From NCBI RefSeq assembly GCF_943737015.1, contig NZ_CALSFP010000001.1, positions 434,001 through 498,000 of the forward strand: a stretch of 64,000 nt of DNA, read 5' to 3'. This stretch comes from Staphylococcus sp. Marseille-Q5304 (GTDB taxonomy: Bacteria > Bacillota > Bacilli > Staphylococcales > Staphylococcaceae). This document shows positions 8,782 through 17,816 of the stretch, in pieces. The translations under genes were made by a program, and so were the position numbers. The notes under the pieces were generated by a model, which was not told where the DNA came from, did not search any database, and worked only from the letters and a program-made list of their open reading frames with translations. The first letter of the stretch is position 1, and each line of letters opens with the position of its first letter.

Positions 8782-10535
8782 ATCAACAAATGTGGCTAGT
8801 TGCCGATCAAAATGTTCAACACCGTATCATAAATGCGATGATAAAGGAACATATTTATACTGAGGATACGCAATTAAGTGAAAGTGACGAATTGGTGATA
8901 TTTAACAAAAATAACTACAAATTGAATATAGAAAAAGTGAGAACCACAGCATTAATGCGCTATCAATTTAATGGTTTTCCTCAATTTGTGGTAGGTGAAA
9001 GAGTTGAGGAAGTAGCTTCCGTAGAACGTTTATTAGAAATAATTGAACATTACTTTGATATACCTGTATCTCAAAGGTTAACAGAGGAACTAGTCTCTAG
9101 TCGAAATGGCTTTGTATTAACGTATAAACATTTTGAGAACAGAAAGGCGTTAATCAAATCTAGTTTACAATTTACTAAAATGCCTGAGAGTTTAAACTTT
9201 TTTGCCTGGTTACAATATTTAAATGATAACAATCAGTTAGATGAATTAAATTATTCCGAAAGTTTGATACTTGAAGGACATCCGACGCACCCTCTGTCTA
9301 AAACGAAACTTCCATTAACTGATGAAGAAGTAAAACGTTATGCGCCTGATTTTGAAAAAATTATACCTTTAAAAATCATGCTTATTCATCATACACATTG
9401 CGTAACAACATCGATGGAACAAAATGATCAATATATTTTGGATTACATTATTCCAGAGTATAAAGGGAAATTGGAAGCATTCCTCGCTCCTTATCAGCTA
9501 AAGTTAGAAGACTATAGAGTTATGATTGTCCATCCATGGCAATATGACAACGTGATTGTGCAACAATTTTCTGAATGGATAAAAGAGAGCAAACTTTTAC
9601 CAACTCCATTTGAAATTGAATCTAAAGCAACACTTTCCTTTAGAACGATGGCGTTACTGCATAAACCGTACCACATTAAATTACCTGTAAATGTGCAAGC
9701 GACGAGTGCTGTGAGAACCGTATCGACAGTAACAACCGTTGATGGCCCTAAGTTGAGTTATGAGTTACAAGATATGTTGAACATATATCCACAATTGCAG
9801 GTTTCAATGGAACCCTACGGTATACATGCCATGACAGATTTAAATACTGCGCGTCAATTAGGCGTGATAGTTAGGCAACAACCAAAGATAGATCATGATG
9901 GTATAACACTTGTAACTGCAAGTTTAGTTAATCGTAACCCTGTTGACGGGAAAGTAATTGTAGATAGTTATTTAGATTGGGTTGGTGAGGGTGTGACAAC
10001 GAAAGCGATCAAACGTTTTATTAAAGCATATGCAGAAACACTGATTAAACCTTTGCTTGCGTATATCCAAGATTTTGGTATTGCTTTAGAAGCGCATATG
10101 CAAAATACTATTGTGAGTTTAGGCGAAGGATTTCAAATGAAATTCAATGTGAGAGATCTTGGTGGTTCGCGTATTGATTTAACAACATTTAATCATCGTG
10201 TGCCCCATGTCGAACTTACGAATAAAAGTTTAATCGCGGAAGATATTGTAGCGGTTATAGCGAAATTTCAACACGCAGTGATTCAAAATCAAATTGCTGA
10301 GTTAATACACCATTTTACACAATATGAAGGTGTCGCAGAACGTGAATTATTTGATATCGTTCGAGAAGTTACCCAAGATTCGATTGACAATAATAAACCA
10401 CATGCAACGCAAATCAATAACGTTTTATTTGGAAGAAAGATCACAGTTAAATCACTGTTACGTATGCGAATGGAAAGTAAGGTAAAGCAATATGTGACCA
10501 TTGATTTAGACAATCCGTTATATAGAGAGGTATAA
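8778..10535 (+). CDS. sfaB: Staphyloferrin A synthetase SfaB (IucA/IucC family)
   Basis: A 585-residue NRPS-independent siderophore synthetase, paralogous to the divergent SfaD. In S. aureus SfaB adds the second citrate to citryl-D-ornithine, finishing staphyloferrin A. Matching motifs are EGHPTHPLSKTKLP (about residues 167-180), IVHPWQYDNVIVQ, the LSFRTMALLHKP / KLPVNVQATSAVRTVS block, and EAHMQNTIVSLGEGF with NVRDLGGSRID. The four-base overlap with sfaA and the two-base gap to sfaC indicate a tight operon. Expression should follow the Fur-controlled promoter upstream of sfaA. Confidence 0.92.
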   Translation: MNQQMWLVADQNVQHRIINAMIKEHIYTEDTQLSESDELVIFNKNNYKLNIEKVRTTALMRYQFNGFPQFVVGERVEEVASVERLLEIIEHYFDIPVSQRLTEELVSSRNGFVLTYKHFENRKALIKSSLQFTKMPESLNFFAWLQYLNDNNQLDELNYSESLILEGHPTHPLSKTKLPLTDEEVKRYAPDFEKIIPLKIMLIHHTHCVTTSMEQNDQYILDYIIPEYKGKLEAFLAPYQLKLEDYRVMIVHPWQYDNVIVQQFSEWIKESKLLPTPFEIESKATLSFRTMALLHKPYHIKLPVNVQATSAVRTVSTVTTVDGPKLSYELQDMLNIYPQLQVSMEPYGIHAMTDLNTARQLGVIVRQQPKIDHDGITLVTASLVNRNPVDGKVIVDSYLDWVGEGVTTKAIKRFIKAYAETLIKPLLAYIQDFGIALEAHMQNTIVSLGEGFQMKFNVRDLGGSRIDLTTFNHRVPHVELTNKSLIAEDIVAVIAKFQHAVIQNQIAELIHHFTQYEGVAERELFDIVREVTQDSIDNNKPHATQINNVLFGRKITVKSLLRMRMESKVKQYVTIDLDNPLYREV

Positions 10536-10537
10536 CT

Positions 10538-11611
10538 ATGGCACAATTGAAGATAGATTTATCAAAAATACAATATAATGCACATATATTACGAGACATG
10601 TGTAAACGTAGTCATATTCATTTTACCCCTGTAGTTAAGGGTGTCGGTGGGGATGAACGAATCATTCAATCGTTAGCTGAAATAGGCATAACGCATTTTG
10701 CAGATGCTAGAATAGATAATATTAGAAAGAGTTACAATGGTCATTATACTTATACAATGATAAGAACTGGTAATCAAAGTGAACTCAAAAACATCGTAAA
10801 CTATACTAATATTAGTATTCAAACTGAATTGGAAACGATACAACACATTAATCAAATCGCGAAATCACTAAACAAAACACATGAAATTTTATTAATGGTT
10901 GATTGGAAAGATGAAAGAGAAGGTATACAAACATATGAAGTTATAGAATATATAAACAAAATCGTAAATATGCAACATGTGAAAATGAAAGGATTGGCCT
11001 TTAACTTTATGTGTTTTCACTCTGATACTCCAACAACTGAAGATATCCAATTAATTAACGAATTTGTAACGCACGTTGAAAGCCAAACAGCATTAAACAT
11101 GCAAATTGTCTCAGGGGGGAATTCAAGCGTATTACCAGAAATGGCTAAAGGTCCTCTAGGGAAAATCAATGAATTGAGAATAGGAGAAACTTTATTTAGG
11201 GGTGTCAATACCACTACAGATACGCCAATACCTGCTTTGTACCAAGATGCGATTACTTTAGAAGCGGAAATCGTAGAAATTAAACCGAGATTGAGGCATC
11301 AATCGCATCATGATTATTTACAGGCGATTCTTGACATAGGCAACCTAGATACAAAAATTCCTGAAATACAACCGTTACATCATGAGGTAGACGTTTTAGG
11401 TGCAACAAGTGATCATGTTATGGTTGATTTATATAATCATGATAATTATCAAGTTGGTGATAAGATTCAATTTAGCTTAGGCTACAGTGCTATGGCACAG
11501 AGTATGTACATGCCTAATATTACAAAAACGTATGTTGTAGACGAAGCAATTCAAATAATTAATGAAAATTTTGATAAAGTTTTGGGTGTTTCGAAAAATA
11601 TTCATAAATAG
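10538..11611 (+). CDS. sfaC: PLP-dependent ornithine racemase SfaC of staphyloferrin A synthesis
   Basis: A 357-residue fold-type III PLP enzyme of the alanine racemase-like/YhfX group. The presumptive PLP lysine is in FTPVVKGVGGD (about residue 35), and a SGGNSS motif near residue 188 would hold the cofactor phosphate. In S. aureus SfaC supplies the D-ornithine backbone of staphyloferrin A from L-ornithine. It starts two bases after sfaB with AGAGAGGT as ribosome site and ends 79 bases before htsA, from which it is separated by an independent Fur-box promoter. No strong terminator is visible in that gap, so some read-through into htsABC is possible. Confidence 0.87.
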   Translation: MAQLKIDLSKIQYNAHILRDMCKRSHIHFTPVVKGVGGDERIIQSLAEIGITHFADARIDNIRKSYNGHYTYTMIRTGNQSELKNIVNYTNISIQTELETIQHINQIAKSLNKTHEILLMVDWKDEREGIQTYEVIEYINKIVNMQHVKMKGLAFNFMCFHSDTPTTEDIQLINEFVTHVESQTALNMQIVSGGNSSVLPEMAKGPLGKINELRIGETLFRGVNTTTDTPIPALYQDAITLEAEIVEIKPRLRHQSHHDYLQAILDIGNLDTKIPEIQPLHHEVDVLGATSDHVMVDLYNHDNYQVGDKIQFSLGYSAMAQSMYMPNITKTYVVDEAIQIINENFDKVLGVSKNIHK

Positions 11612-11624
11612 ATGTAAAATCATA

Positions 11625-11653
11625 TTGACAATGATAATTGTTATCAATAGAAT
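11625..11653 (+). promoter_or_regulatory. Iron-regulated promoter of htsABC with Fur box
   Basis: TTGACA (11625-11630), a 17-base spacer and TAGAAT (11648-11653). A Fur box, GACAATGATAATTGTTATC (11627-11645), covers the -35 and spacer. The site is close to the one in front of sfaA and places siderophore uptake under the same regulator. Confidence 0.85.
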
Positions 11654-11690
11654 AAAAGTGTAATTGATACATACATGAGGAGTGAAGTAG

Positions 11691-12701
11691 ATGAAGCACA
11701 GCAAAAAGTTTTTGAGCCTTGTTGTTCTTATGGTTGCCGTACTAGTTTTAACTGCATGTGGCAGTGTGAGTGATAACGAAGCGGGTAAATCGAAGAATAA
11801 TAAATCAAGTAAAGATACGGTTTCAATTAAACACGATGAAGGCACTACAAAAGTACCTAAAAATCCTAAAAAGGTCGTGGCTTTAGAATTCTCATTCGTC
11901 GATGCATTGGCAGCTTTAGACATTAAACCAGCCGGTGTAGCGGATGATGGAGATAAAAAACGTATCTTACCTTCTATACGTGAAAAAATTGGTGATTACA
12001 AATCTGTGGGTGCTAGAAAGCAACCTAATTTAGAAGAAATTAGTAATCAAAAGCCAGATCTTATTATTGCTGATAGTAATAGACATAAAGGCATTAAAAA
12101 AGATTTAGAAAAGATTGCTCCAACAATCTTCTTACCAAGTTTCGATAGTGATTACAAAGATAATATCGAAGCATTTAAAACAATTGCGAAAGCAGTAGGT
12201 AAAGAAGATAAAGGAAAAGAAAGACTAGATAAGCACGATAAATTAATGGATAAATACAGCAAGAAGATTACTATGGATAAATCTGAACCCGTTTTACCAG
12301 CAGTAGCATCTAAATCAGGTTTATTAGCACACCCAGAGAATACTTACGTAGGTGAGTTATTAAAAGAATTAGGCTTTAAAAATGCTTTAAATAAAACTAA
12401 AACAGATAACTTGTCTAAATACTTAAAAGGACCTTATTTACAATTAAATTCAGAAGTTCTTTCTGATATCGATCCTGGGCGCATGTTTATCATGACGGCT
12501 AAAGGTAAAAATGATCCCGATCTTAAAAAGCAAGAAAAAGATGCGGTTTGGAAAGACCTAAAAGCAGTAAAAAATGATAGAGTATCAGTAGTAGATAGAA
12601 ATACTTGGGCACGTGCGCGTGGTATCATATCTTCTGAAGAAATTGCGAAAGAACTTGTTGAAATTTCTAAAGAAAGACAAAAAGACAAACAATCAAAGTA
12701 A
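11691..12701 (+). CDS. htsA: Staphyloferrin A/heme-type ABC transporter, substrate-binding lipoprotein HtsA
   Basis: A 336-residue receptor lipoprotein. A basic N terminus and hydrophobic signal end in the lipobox LTAC (cysteine at residue 23), followed by a charged linker and a periplasmic-binding domain of the FecB/FhuD type ([30 protein letters not shown]). In S. aureus HtsA binds Fe-staphyloferrin A with a pocket of arginines; arginine-rich segments RGIISSEE and [11 protein letters not shown] near the C terminus are compatible with that. It is the first gene of htsABC behind a Fur box and directly follows the sfa genes. Like FhuC-dependent systems, no ATPase gene is present in this operon. 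Confidence 0.92.
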   Translation: MKHSKKFLSLVVLMVAVLVLTACGSVSDNEAGKSKNNKSSKDTVSIKHDEGTTKVPKNPKKVVALEFSFVDALAALDIKPAGVADDGDKKRILPSIREKIGDYKSVGARKQPNLEEISNQKPDLIIADSNRHKGIKKDLEKIAPTIFLPSFDSDYKDNIEAFKTIAKAVGKEDKGKERLDKHDKLMDKYSKKITMDKSEPVLPAVASKSGLLAHPENTYVGELLKELGFKNALNKTKTDNLSKYLKGPYLQLNSEVLSDIDPGRMFIMTAKGKNDPDLKKQEKDAVWKDLKAVKNDRVSVVDRNTWARARGIISSEEIAKELVEISKERQKDKQSK

Positions 12702-12713
12702 GGTGAAATGGTA

Positions 12714-13745
12714 ATGACTAAACAATCAAATATTAGTCAAACCAATACGAAAGACACTAAAATGCAAAAACGCACTGCGCTCACTTTTATAGTGAGTGTA
12801 TGTGCGCTTTTTGTCATTATGTATTTAAATTTACGTATTGGTTCATCACAGATAAATATCAATGATTTTAAAGATTATATTTTGAATGATCATACAAAAC
12901 AAACTAATTTAATACATAGTGTACGTATGCCAAGAATGCTTGCTGGTTTAATTATAGGGGCAGCTTTAGCATTATCCGGTTTGCTTATGCAAGCGATGAC
13001 GAGAAACCCACTCGCTTCACCTCAAATTTTTGGGGTGAATTCAGGTGCTTCATTTGTAGTGGTTTTAATTACAATGTTAATCCCTGCTTTATCTGGCTTC
13101 TCTACAATACTTGCTTTTGTTGGTGCTTTCATCGGTGGGTTAACCGTTTATTTATTGTCAGGTTCAACGAAAGGGATGACACCAGTCAAGTTAGCGCTTG
13201 CCGGAATGGCGATTCATCTATTCTTTTCAAGTATGACTCAAGGTATTATCTTATTGAATGAAGATGCGACTACATCAGTTATGTTTTGGCTTGTTGGTTC
13301 ACTTTCAACAATAAAATGGGCACAAGTTATCGCTATCTTACCTTGGTTAATAATTGCATTTATCATCACGATATTAATAGCACGTCAACTAACAATTATG
13401 GAACTTGGTGAAGATTTAGCAACTGCCTTAGGTCAAAATGTTAAAATGCTACGTCTTATTACAGGTGTATTAGTAATCGTAATGGCTGGTGCTTCAGTCT
13501 CAGTAGCAGGACCTATTGGGTTTGTAGGTTTAATCGTACCGCATATCGTTAAGCATTATATACGTACGGACTATAAGCTAATGGTGCCTTTAACGATGAT
13601 TATAGGCGCAGATTTATTAATGTTATCTGATGTATTGAGTCGATTAGTTGCGTATCCATTTGAATCACCTGTTGGAATTGTAACTGCATTTTTAGGTGCT
13701 ATTTATTTCTTAGTGATTACGATTAAAGGAGTGGAAAGCCTATGA
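12714..13745 (+). CDS. htsB: Iron-siderophore ABC transporter permease HtsB
   Basis: A membrane protein of about 343 residues from the FecCD/BtuC permease family. Family motifs include SVRMPRMLAGLIIGAALALSG, MTRNPLASPQIFGVNSGA and the cytoplasmic ATPase-contact region GASVSVAGPIGFVGLIVPHIVKH. It forms the membrane channel with HtsC for Fe-staphyloferrin A. I choose the ATG at 12714, seven bases after AAGGTGA; the ATG at 12708 is too close to that site. It overlaps htsC by four bases. The ATPase is expected to be supplied in trans (FhuC in S. aureus); none is encoded in the operon. Confidence 0.9.
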   Translation: MTKQSNISQTNTKDTKMQKRTALTFIVSVCALFVIMYLNLRIGSSQININDFKDYILNDHTKQTNLIHSVRMPRMLAGLIIGAALALSGLLMQAMTRNPLASPQIFGVNSGASFVVVLITMLIPALSGFSTILAFVGAFIGGLTVYLLSGSTKGMTPVKLALAGMAIHLFFSSMTQGIILLNEDATTSVMFWLVGSLSTIKWAQVIAILPWLIIAFIITILIARQLTIMELGEDLATALGQNVKMLRLITGVLVIVMAGASVSVAGPIGFVGLIVPHIVKHYIRTDYKLMVPLTMIIGADLLMLSDVLSRLVAYPFESPVGIVTAFLGAIYFLVITIKGVESL

Positions 13746-14704
13746 GTAAGCAATTAACAATAAGATATGTAATAGTTGTTATACTGCTGCTCTTAGCTTC
13801 AGTTGCCACTTTATCTATTGGTTCTGTAATGATAAACCCAATAGATGCAATTAAGGGAATTTTCACACACGATAATTTTATATTGAATGAATATCGTTTG
13901 CCGAGAATGTTATTAGGTCTCATCGTGGGTAGTAGTCTAGCTATGTCAGGTTCGTTAATACAAGGAGTTGTACGAAACCCTTTAGCTTCTCCTGACGTTA
14001 TTGGTATAACTAAAGGTGCCAGTTTAACAGCTGTCATTATCATTATGTTATTTCCATCAGCGCCATTATTTGTTTTACCATTTGGTTCATTTTTTGGTGC
14101 ATTGATTATTAGTGTGATTTTAACGGTACTGATTTCAAAATTTAATGTGAGCGGGTCAAAACTCGCATTAATTGGTTTGGCAATTGGGGCGATTTGTTCA
14201 GCGATTGTACAATATTTACTCATCCGTAACCCTTTAGATGCTAATAAAGCATTAGTGTGGTTGACTGGTAGTTTATACGGACATAACATGTCGAATGTTT
14301 TAGTAATATTGCCGTGGTTTATTATAGCAGTACCATTAATTGTATATTTTTGTAATCAACTGGATATTTTATCGTTAGGTGATGATATTGCTATCGCATT
14401 AGGTGCAAAGGTTAAGAGAACTAAAATGATTCTGTTGCTATTAGCAGTCATATTAGCTGGTGCATCGATATCAGTTGTAGGAGGATTAAGTTTTCTAGGA
14501 TTAATTGCACCGCATATCGCACGACGTATAGTAGGACATAAACATATTCATATTACGATTATGTCTGGTTTAATGGGAGCATTATTACTCACACTCAGCG
14601 ATGGTTTAGCACGAGGTATTCACCCTCCATTAGATATCCCCGTTGGTGTCATAGTTGCAATTGTTGGAGTTCCATATTTCTTATTCTTATTGAGAAAAAT
14701 ATGA
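13742..14704 (+). CDS. htsC: Iron-siderophore ABC transporter permease HtsC
   Basis: A 320-residue FecCD-type permease, partner of HtsB. It shows RLPRMLLGLIVGSSLAMSG, VVRNPLASPDVIGITKGA and GASISVVGGLSFLGLIAPHIARR, matching the same landmarks in HtsB, and about ten hydrophobic helices. The ATG overlaps the htsB stop (ATGA), so translation is probably coupled. It is the last gene of htsABC; no clear hairpin terminator follows before the next promoter. Confidence 0.9.
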   Translation: MSKQLTIRYVIVVILLLLASVATLSIGSVMINPIDAIKGIFTHDNFILNEYRLPRMLLGLIVGSSLAMSGSLIQGVVRNPLASPDVIGITKGASLTAVIIIMLFPSAPLFVLPFGSFFGALIISVILTVLISKFNVSGSKLALIGLAIGAICSAIVQYLLIRNPLDANKALVWLTGSLYGHNMSNVLVILPWFIIAVPLIVYFCNQLDILSLGDDIAIALGAKVKRTKMILLLLAVILAGASISVVGGLSFLGLIAPHIARRIVGHKHIHITIMSGLMGALLLTLSDGLARGIHPPLDIPVGVIVAIVGVPYFLFLLRKI

Positions 14705-14789
14705 TCCCTTAAGTGAAAATATATTGTGAAGCAATTAAATTATGTATATAGTATGATAAATAATGTCAGTAAAATAATACATTTAGTTA

Positions 14790-14819
14790 TTTACATATTT
14801 ATGCATAATAGGTTATAAT
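14790..14819 (+). promoter_or_regulatory. Candidate promoter of the YjiH-family gene
   Basis: TTTACA (14790-14795), an 18-base spacer and TATAAT (14814-14819), about 48 bases before the ATG at 14867. Confidence 0.5.
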
Positions 14820-14866
14820 TATTGGTGTTATTTAAAAGAGATAAAAACCACCAAGGGGTGAAACTT

Positions 14867-16240
14867 ATGAACCAATATAGTCGATCGCAAATTTTGAAGG
14901 GCAGATTGAAATTTATCATTATGTCATTAATTGGGATAATCTTATTTTTAATACCTATTCCAGTAACAAAAGATGGTAAGACAGAAACCACTTTGCCTGT
15001 AGCATTTTTAGCGTCATTTTTGAAAGATATTATAGGGGGCGCAATGCCCATCATTATTGTTTTAATCATTACAGTATCAGGAATAATCACACTACTTTGT
15101 TCAACGATATATAAGGATAAGATACATCCTACTGGATTATTAGCTAGTGCATTTAAAGTTAGACCAGTTTGGCTTATATTAAGAATTTTGGCTGTGGTAT
15201 TTGTATGGATGACATATTTAAAGATTGGGACGAAAGTCATCTATTCTTCTGACACAGGTGGGTTAATATTTAGTGATTTATTACCTACGTTAGTGACAGT
15301 ATTTTTCTTTGCAGCACTATTCTTACCATTACTTATGGAGTATGGTTTACTTGAGTTACTTGGTCCAATTTTTAGACCAATAATGAGACCATTATTTACC
15401 TTACCTGGACGATCTACAGTAGACAATTTAGCTTCGTTTATTGGTGATGGGACAGTCGGGGTCGTTATTACGAGTAGACAATATCAATTAGGTTTTTATT
15501 CAAGACGTGAGGCGACAGTAATTTCAACGACATTTAGCGTTGTATCAATAACTTTTGCTATAGTTGTAGCAAATACTGTAAATATGCAAAATCATTTCTT
15601 TTATTTTTATTTAAGTGTTATTGTATCGTGTCTTGTTTGTGCGTTAATATTGCCGAGAATATGGCCTTTAAGTGCAATAAAAGATGAATATGCAAAAGAA
15701 GTACCGGAAGAACATCGAACAGAGAAATTGCCAGACAACCAATCGGCAATAAGTTACGGTTTCCAACAAGCTACAGAAACAGGTATCAAAGCGCCAGGAG
15801 TTAAAGAATTCTTTATTTCAGGATTTAAAACTGTAGTTGATATGTGGTTTGCGATCTTGCCAGTGGTAATGAGCATCGGTACAATTGCGACAATCATTGC
15901 AAATTACACGCCATTCTTTGCGATTATAGGAAAACCATTCTTGCCATATTTAGAATTATTACAAATACCCGAAGCTACCAAAGCATCTGAAACAATTATT
16001 ATCGGATTTGCAGATATGTTCTTGCCATCCATTTTAATAGATGGTGTTAAAAACGATATTACTTTATTCGTGGTTGGTGCCTTAAGTATTTCTCAACTTA
16101 TCTACTTATCAGAAGTTGGTGGCGTTATTTTAGGTTCGAAGATACCAGTGAGTATCTTTAAACTGTTTATAATCTTTTTAATTCGTACAATCATCGCTTT
16201 ACCGATTATCGCGTTGATGGCGCACTTATATTTCGGCTAA
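14867..16240 (+). CDS. YjiH family membrane protein (nucleoside-recognition/Gate domain)
   Basis: A protein of about 457 residues with around ten transmembrane helices, belonging to the YjiH family whose members carry the Gate (nucleoside recognition) domain. Visible blocks are MRPLFTLPGRSTVDNLASFIGDGTVG (about residues 173-198) and the repeated-type segment ADMFLPSILIDGVKNDITLFVVG near residue 390. Homologues are widespread in Firmicutes, with no firmly assigned substrate; transport of a small solute is likely. The start is the ATG at 14867, eight bases after AGGGG; an earlier TTG in frame lacks a ribosome site. The gene is monocistronic by its own promoter and terminator. Confidence 0.82.
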   Translation: MNQYSRSQILKGRLKFIIMSLIGIILFLIPIPVTKDGKTETTLPVAFLASFLKDIIGGAMPIIIVLIITVSGIITLLCSTIYKDKIHPTGLLASAFKVRPVWLILRILAVVFVWMTYLKIGTKVIYSSDTGGLIFSDLLPTLVTVFFFAALFLPLLMEYGLLELLGPIFRPIMRPLFTLPGRSTVDNLASFIGDGTVGVVITSRQYQLGFYSRREATVISTTFSVVSITFAIVVANTVNMQNHFFYFYLSVIVSCLVCALILPRIWPLSAIKDEYAKEVPEEHRTEKLPDNQSAISYGFQQATETGIKAPGVKEFFISGFKTVVDMWFAILPVVMSIGTIATIIANYTPFFAIIGKPFLPYLELLQIPEATKASETIIIGFADMFLPSILIDGVKNDITLFVVGALSISQLIYLSEVGGVILGSKIPVSIFKLFIIFLIRTIIALPIIALMAHLYFG

Positions 16241-16305
16241 TTAAGCTTGTTGCGTTTAAGGTAATTTATTAGTTTTATAATCAAAAATATACATTAAAAT
16301 GAATA

Positions 16306-16345
16306 AAAACACGTCAGGTTTAATAAGAACCTGACGTGTTTTTTT
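16306..16345. terminator. Bidirectional terminator between YjiH and heme oxygenase genes
   Basis: A perfect 15-bp stem AAAACACGTCAGGTT / AACCTGACGTGTTTT with a 7-base loop and a T run on the plus side. A-rich sequence on the other flank gives a T run on the minus strand, serving the two convergent genes. Confidence 0.9.
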
Positions 16346-16354
16346 AGTATACAA

Positions 16355-16669
16355 TTAATCAAGTGTAGATAGGACGTGCGCTTTTACGATTTCATTTTCT
16401 ATTACCGGTGATTCCTCATCTTTAGATTTTGATTTATGACCATGTGCCTCTTTAAAGGCATCACTCTTAAGCCATGCATTAAAGTCTTCTTCAGTTTCCC
16501 ACCATGTATTAACGTACATATAATCTGCATCTTCCTCGTTATCGAGCTGCCACACTTCAATACGTTTGAAACCATTCAACTCCTCAATTTTTCCACCTTT
16601 AGTAAAATGAGGCGCCATCTTTTCAGCGAAACCAGCTTTTAGTTTCATTCGATTTGTAACGACATACAT
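16355..16669 (-). CDS. Heme-degrading monooxygenase, IsdG/HmoA family
   Basis: A protein of about 104 residues with the antibiotic-biosynthesis-monooxygenase ferredoxin-like fold. The three residues used by IsdG/IsdI to degrade heme are all present in the right places: Asn in VVTNRMKL, Trp in NTWWETEEDF and the heme-ligand His in FKEAHGH. It differs from S. aureus IsdG/IsdI elsewhere and reads more like Bacillus HmoA, so I call the family only. Expected reaction: oxygen-dependent opening of heme, releasing iron. The start at 16669 follows AAAGAGGTG; an in-frame ATG 18 bases upstream precedes that site. No clear Fur box is visible upstream. The staphyloferrin genes lie about 2 kb away. Confidence 0.8.
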   Translation of the reverse strand: MYVVTNRMKLKAGFAEKMAPHFTKGGKIEELNGFKRIEVWQLDNEEDADYMYVNTWWETEEDFNAWLKSDAFKEAHGHKSKSKDEESPVIENEIVKAHVLSTLD

Positions 16670-16756
16670 TGGATTCACCTCTTTCATTATTTTCTACTAT
16701 TATAACATTCTAGAGATAAAATCTGTTTTAAAAGCATAGCTGTAATTTATAACAAA

Positions 16757-16796
16757 GAACCTGTTAGATTCGAAATGAACCTAACAGGTTTTTATA
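16757..16796. terminator. Hairpin terminator downstream of the SunI-like gene
   Basis: Inverted repeat GAACCTGTTAGATTC / GAACCTAACAGGTT (imperfect inner part) with TTTTTAT on the plus side. It lies just past the stop of the minus-strand gene at 16810. Confidence 0.6.
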
Positions 16797-16809
16797 TAAA
16801 GTATTAAAT

Positions 16810-17070
16810 TTATTTTGTTATTTCGTTGTATACTTTTTGATCGTTTTGAGTATAAATAATGTATTCATGGTCTTTAGTATCAATGATTACGCGATTTGTT
16901 TTACCGAAAGTAGAACCGATACGAGAAACTTTGTCTCTATCTAATTTAGGAACTTCGTGGATATTTTGATCTTGAGAAATATTTGTTATTTCACTAGTAG
17001 GAATCTTAATATCTGCAACTCTCCATTGAATTCGTACTTCGTTATTATCTTTCTTTACAGTCATTGCCAT
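16810..17070 (-). CDS. SunI/YnzG family protein (bacterial PH-like domain)
   Basis: A small protein of about 86 residues without signal peptide or membrane helix. The pattern [15 protein letters not shown] followed by a short strand (EYIIYTQND) resembles the YnzG/SunI family, a PH-like domain first known from the sublancin immunity protein SunI of Bacillus. No bacteriocin gene is nearby, so an immunity role should not be assumed. The ATG at 17070 is preferred because AAAGGA lies a suitable distance upstream; an ATG four codons earlier overlaps it. Family assignment is from memory of the motif and moderately sure; cellular function is unknown. Confidence 0.65.
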   Translation of the reverse strand: MAMTVKKDNNEVRIQWRVADIKIPTSEITNISQDQNIHEVPKLDRDKVSRIGSTFGKTNRVIIDTKDHEYIIYTQNDQKVYNEITK

Positions 17071-17241
17071 TACTGAACACATCCTTTAAATATTTTGTAG
17101 CTATATCATACAATAACTTGTAATCGTTTTCAAGGAATTATGCGATACTTTTAATTATTGTGTTATACTTTTTTCGTTGCGAAAGTATGTTCGCATTTTC
17201 GCTTTAAATGTGTTACTATATCCTTTAAAGGAGCAATGTAA

Positions 17242-17748
17242 ATGACAGGCAAAACGCATATATCTTGTGGACTTTTAATAGGTGCATTATCTATTAATTA
17301 TTTCCATACAGAAATATTTACATCTGTTACGATTATGACTTTGGCAGTAATTTCGAGTATATTTCCTGATATTTGCCATACACGTAGTATCATTGGAAGA
17401 CGCTTTAAATTAATTAGTTTCATTGTAAGAATGTTATTTGGACATCGGACGTTTACGCATTCATTGTTGTTCATGATAATCATTGGAGCATTATTAGTCT
17501 TTATACAATCTCCCACACGTTATATAGTAACAATTATGTTAGGATTAATATCACATGTTATACTAGACATGTTAACATCAAGGGGTGTTAAATTATTTTA
17601 TCCACTTCCGATTAATGTTAGATTTCCATTTGTTTGTCGAACTGGAGGATTAGTAGATTTGTCATTAGCTAGTGCGATAACAGTTGGTACTTGTTATGTG
17701 CTATTACGACCGTTTATAGATCCTTTTATTTCGCAATGGATTCATTAA
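17242..17748 (+). CDS. Membrane-bound metal-dependent hydrolase, YdjM/DUF457 family
   Basis: A 168-residue protein with several hydrophobic helices and the family's conserved histidine/aspartate pattern: MTGKTHISCG at the N terminus, FPDICHTRSIIGRR (about residues 45-58), HRTFTHSLLF (about 72-81) and SHVILDMLTSRGV (about 109-121). This matches the LexA-binding inner-membrane-associated hydrolase (YdjM) family, annotated as metal-dependent hydrolases. The substrate is unknown; relatives act at membranes. AAAGGAG precedes the ATG. It is followed by a UDP-sugar pyrophosphorylase gene with a 68-base gap. Confidence 0.82.
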   Translation: MTGKTHISCGLLIGALSINYFHTEIFTSVTIMTLAVISSIFPDICHTRSIIGRRFKLISFIVRMLFGHRTFTHSLLFMIIIGALLVFIQSPTRYIVTIMLGLISHVILDMLTSRGVKLFYPLPINVRFPFVCRTGGLVDLSLASAITVGTCYVLLRPFIDPFISQWIH

Positions 17749-17816
17749 ATAATTTTGGGGTAAATCAATACATATTATAGTATAAATATTATTCTTTAAA
17801 ATTGAGGAGAGAACTT

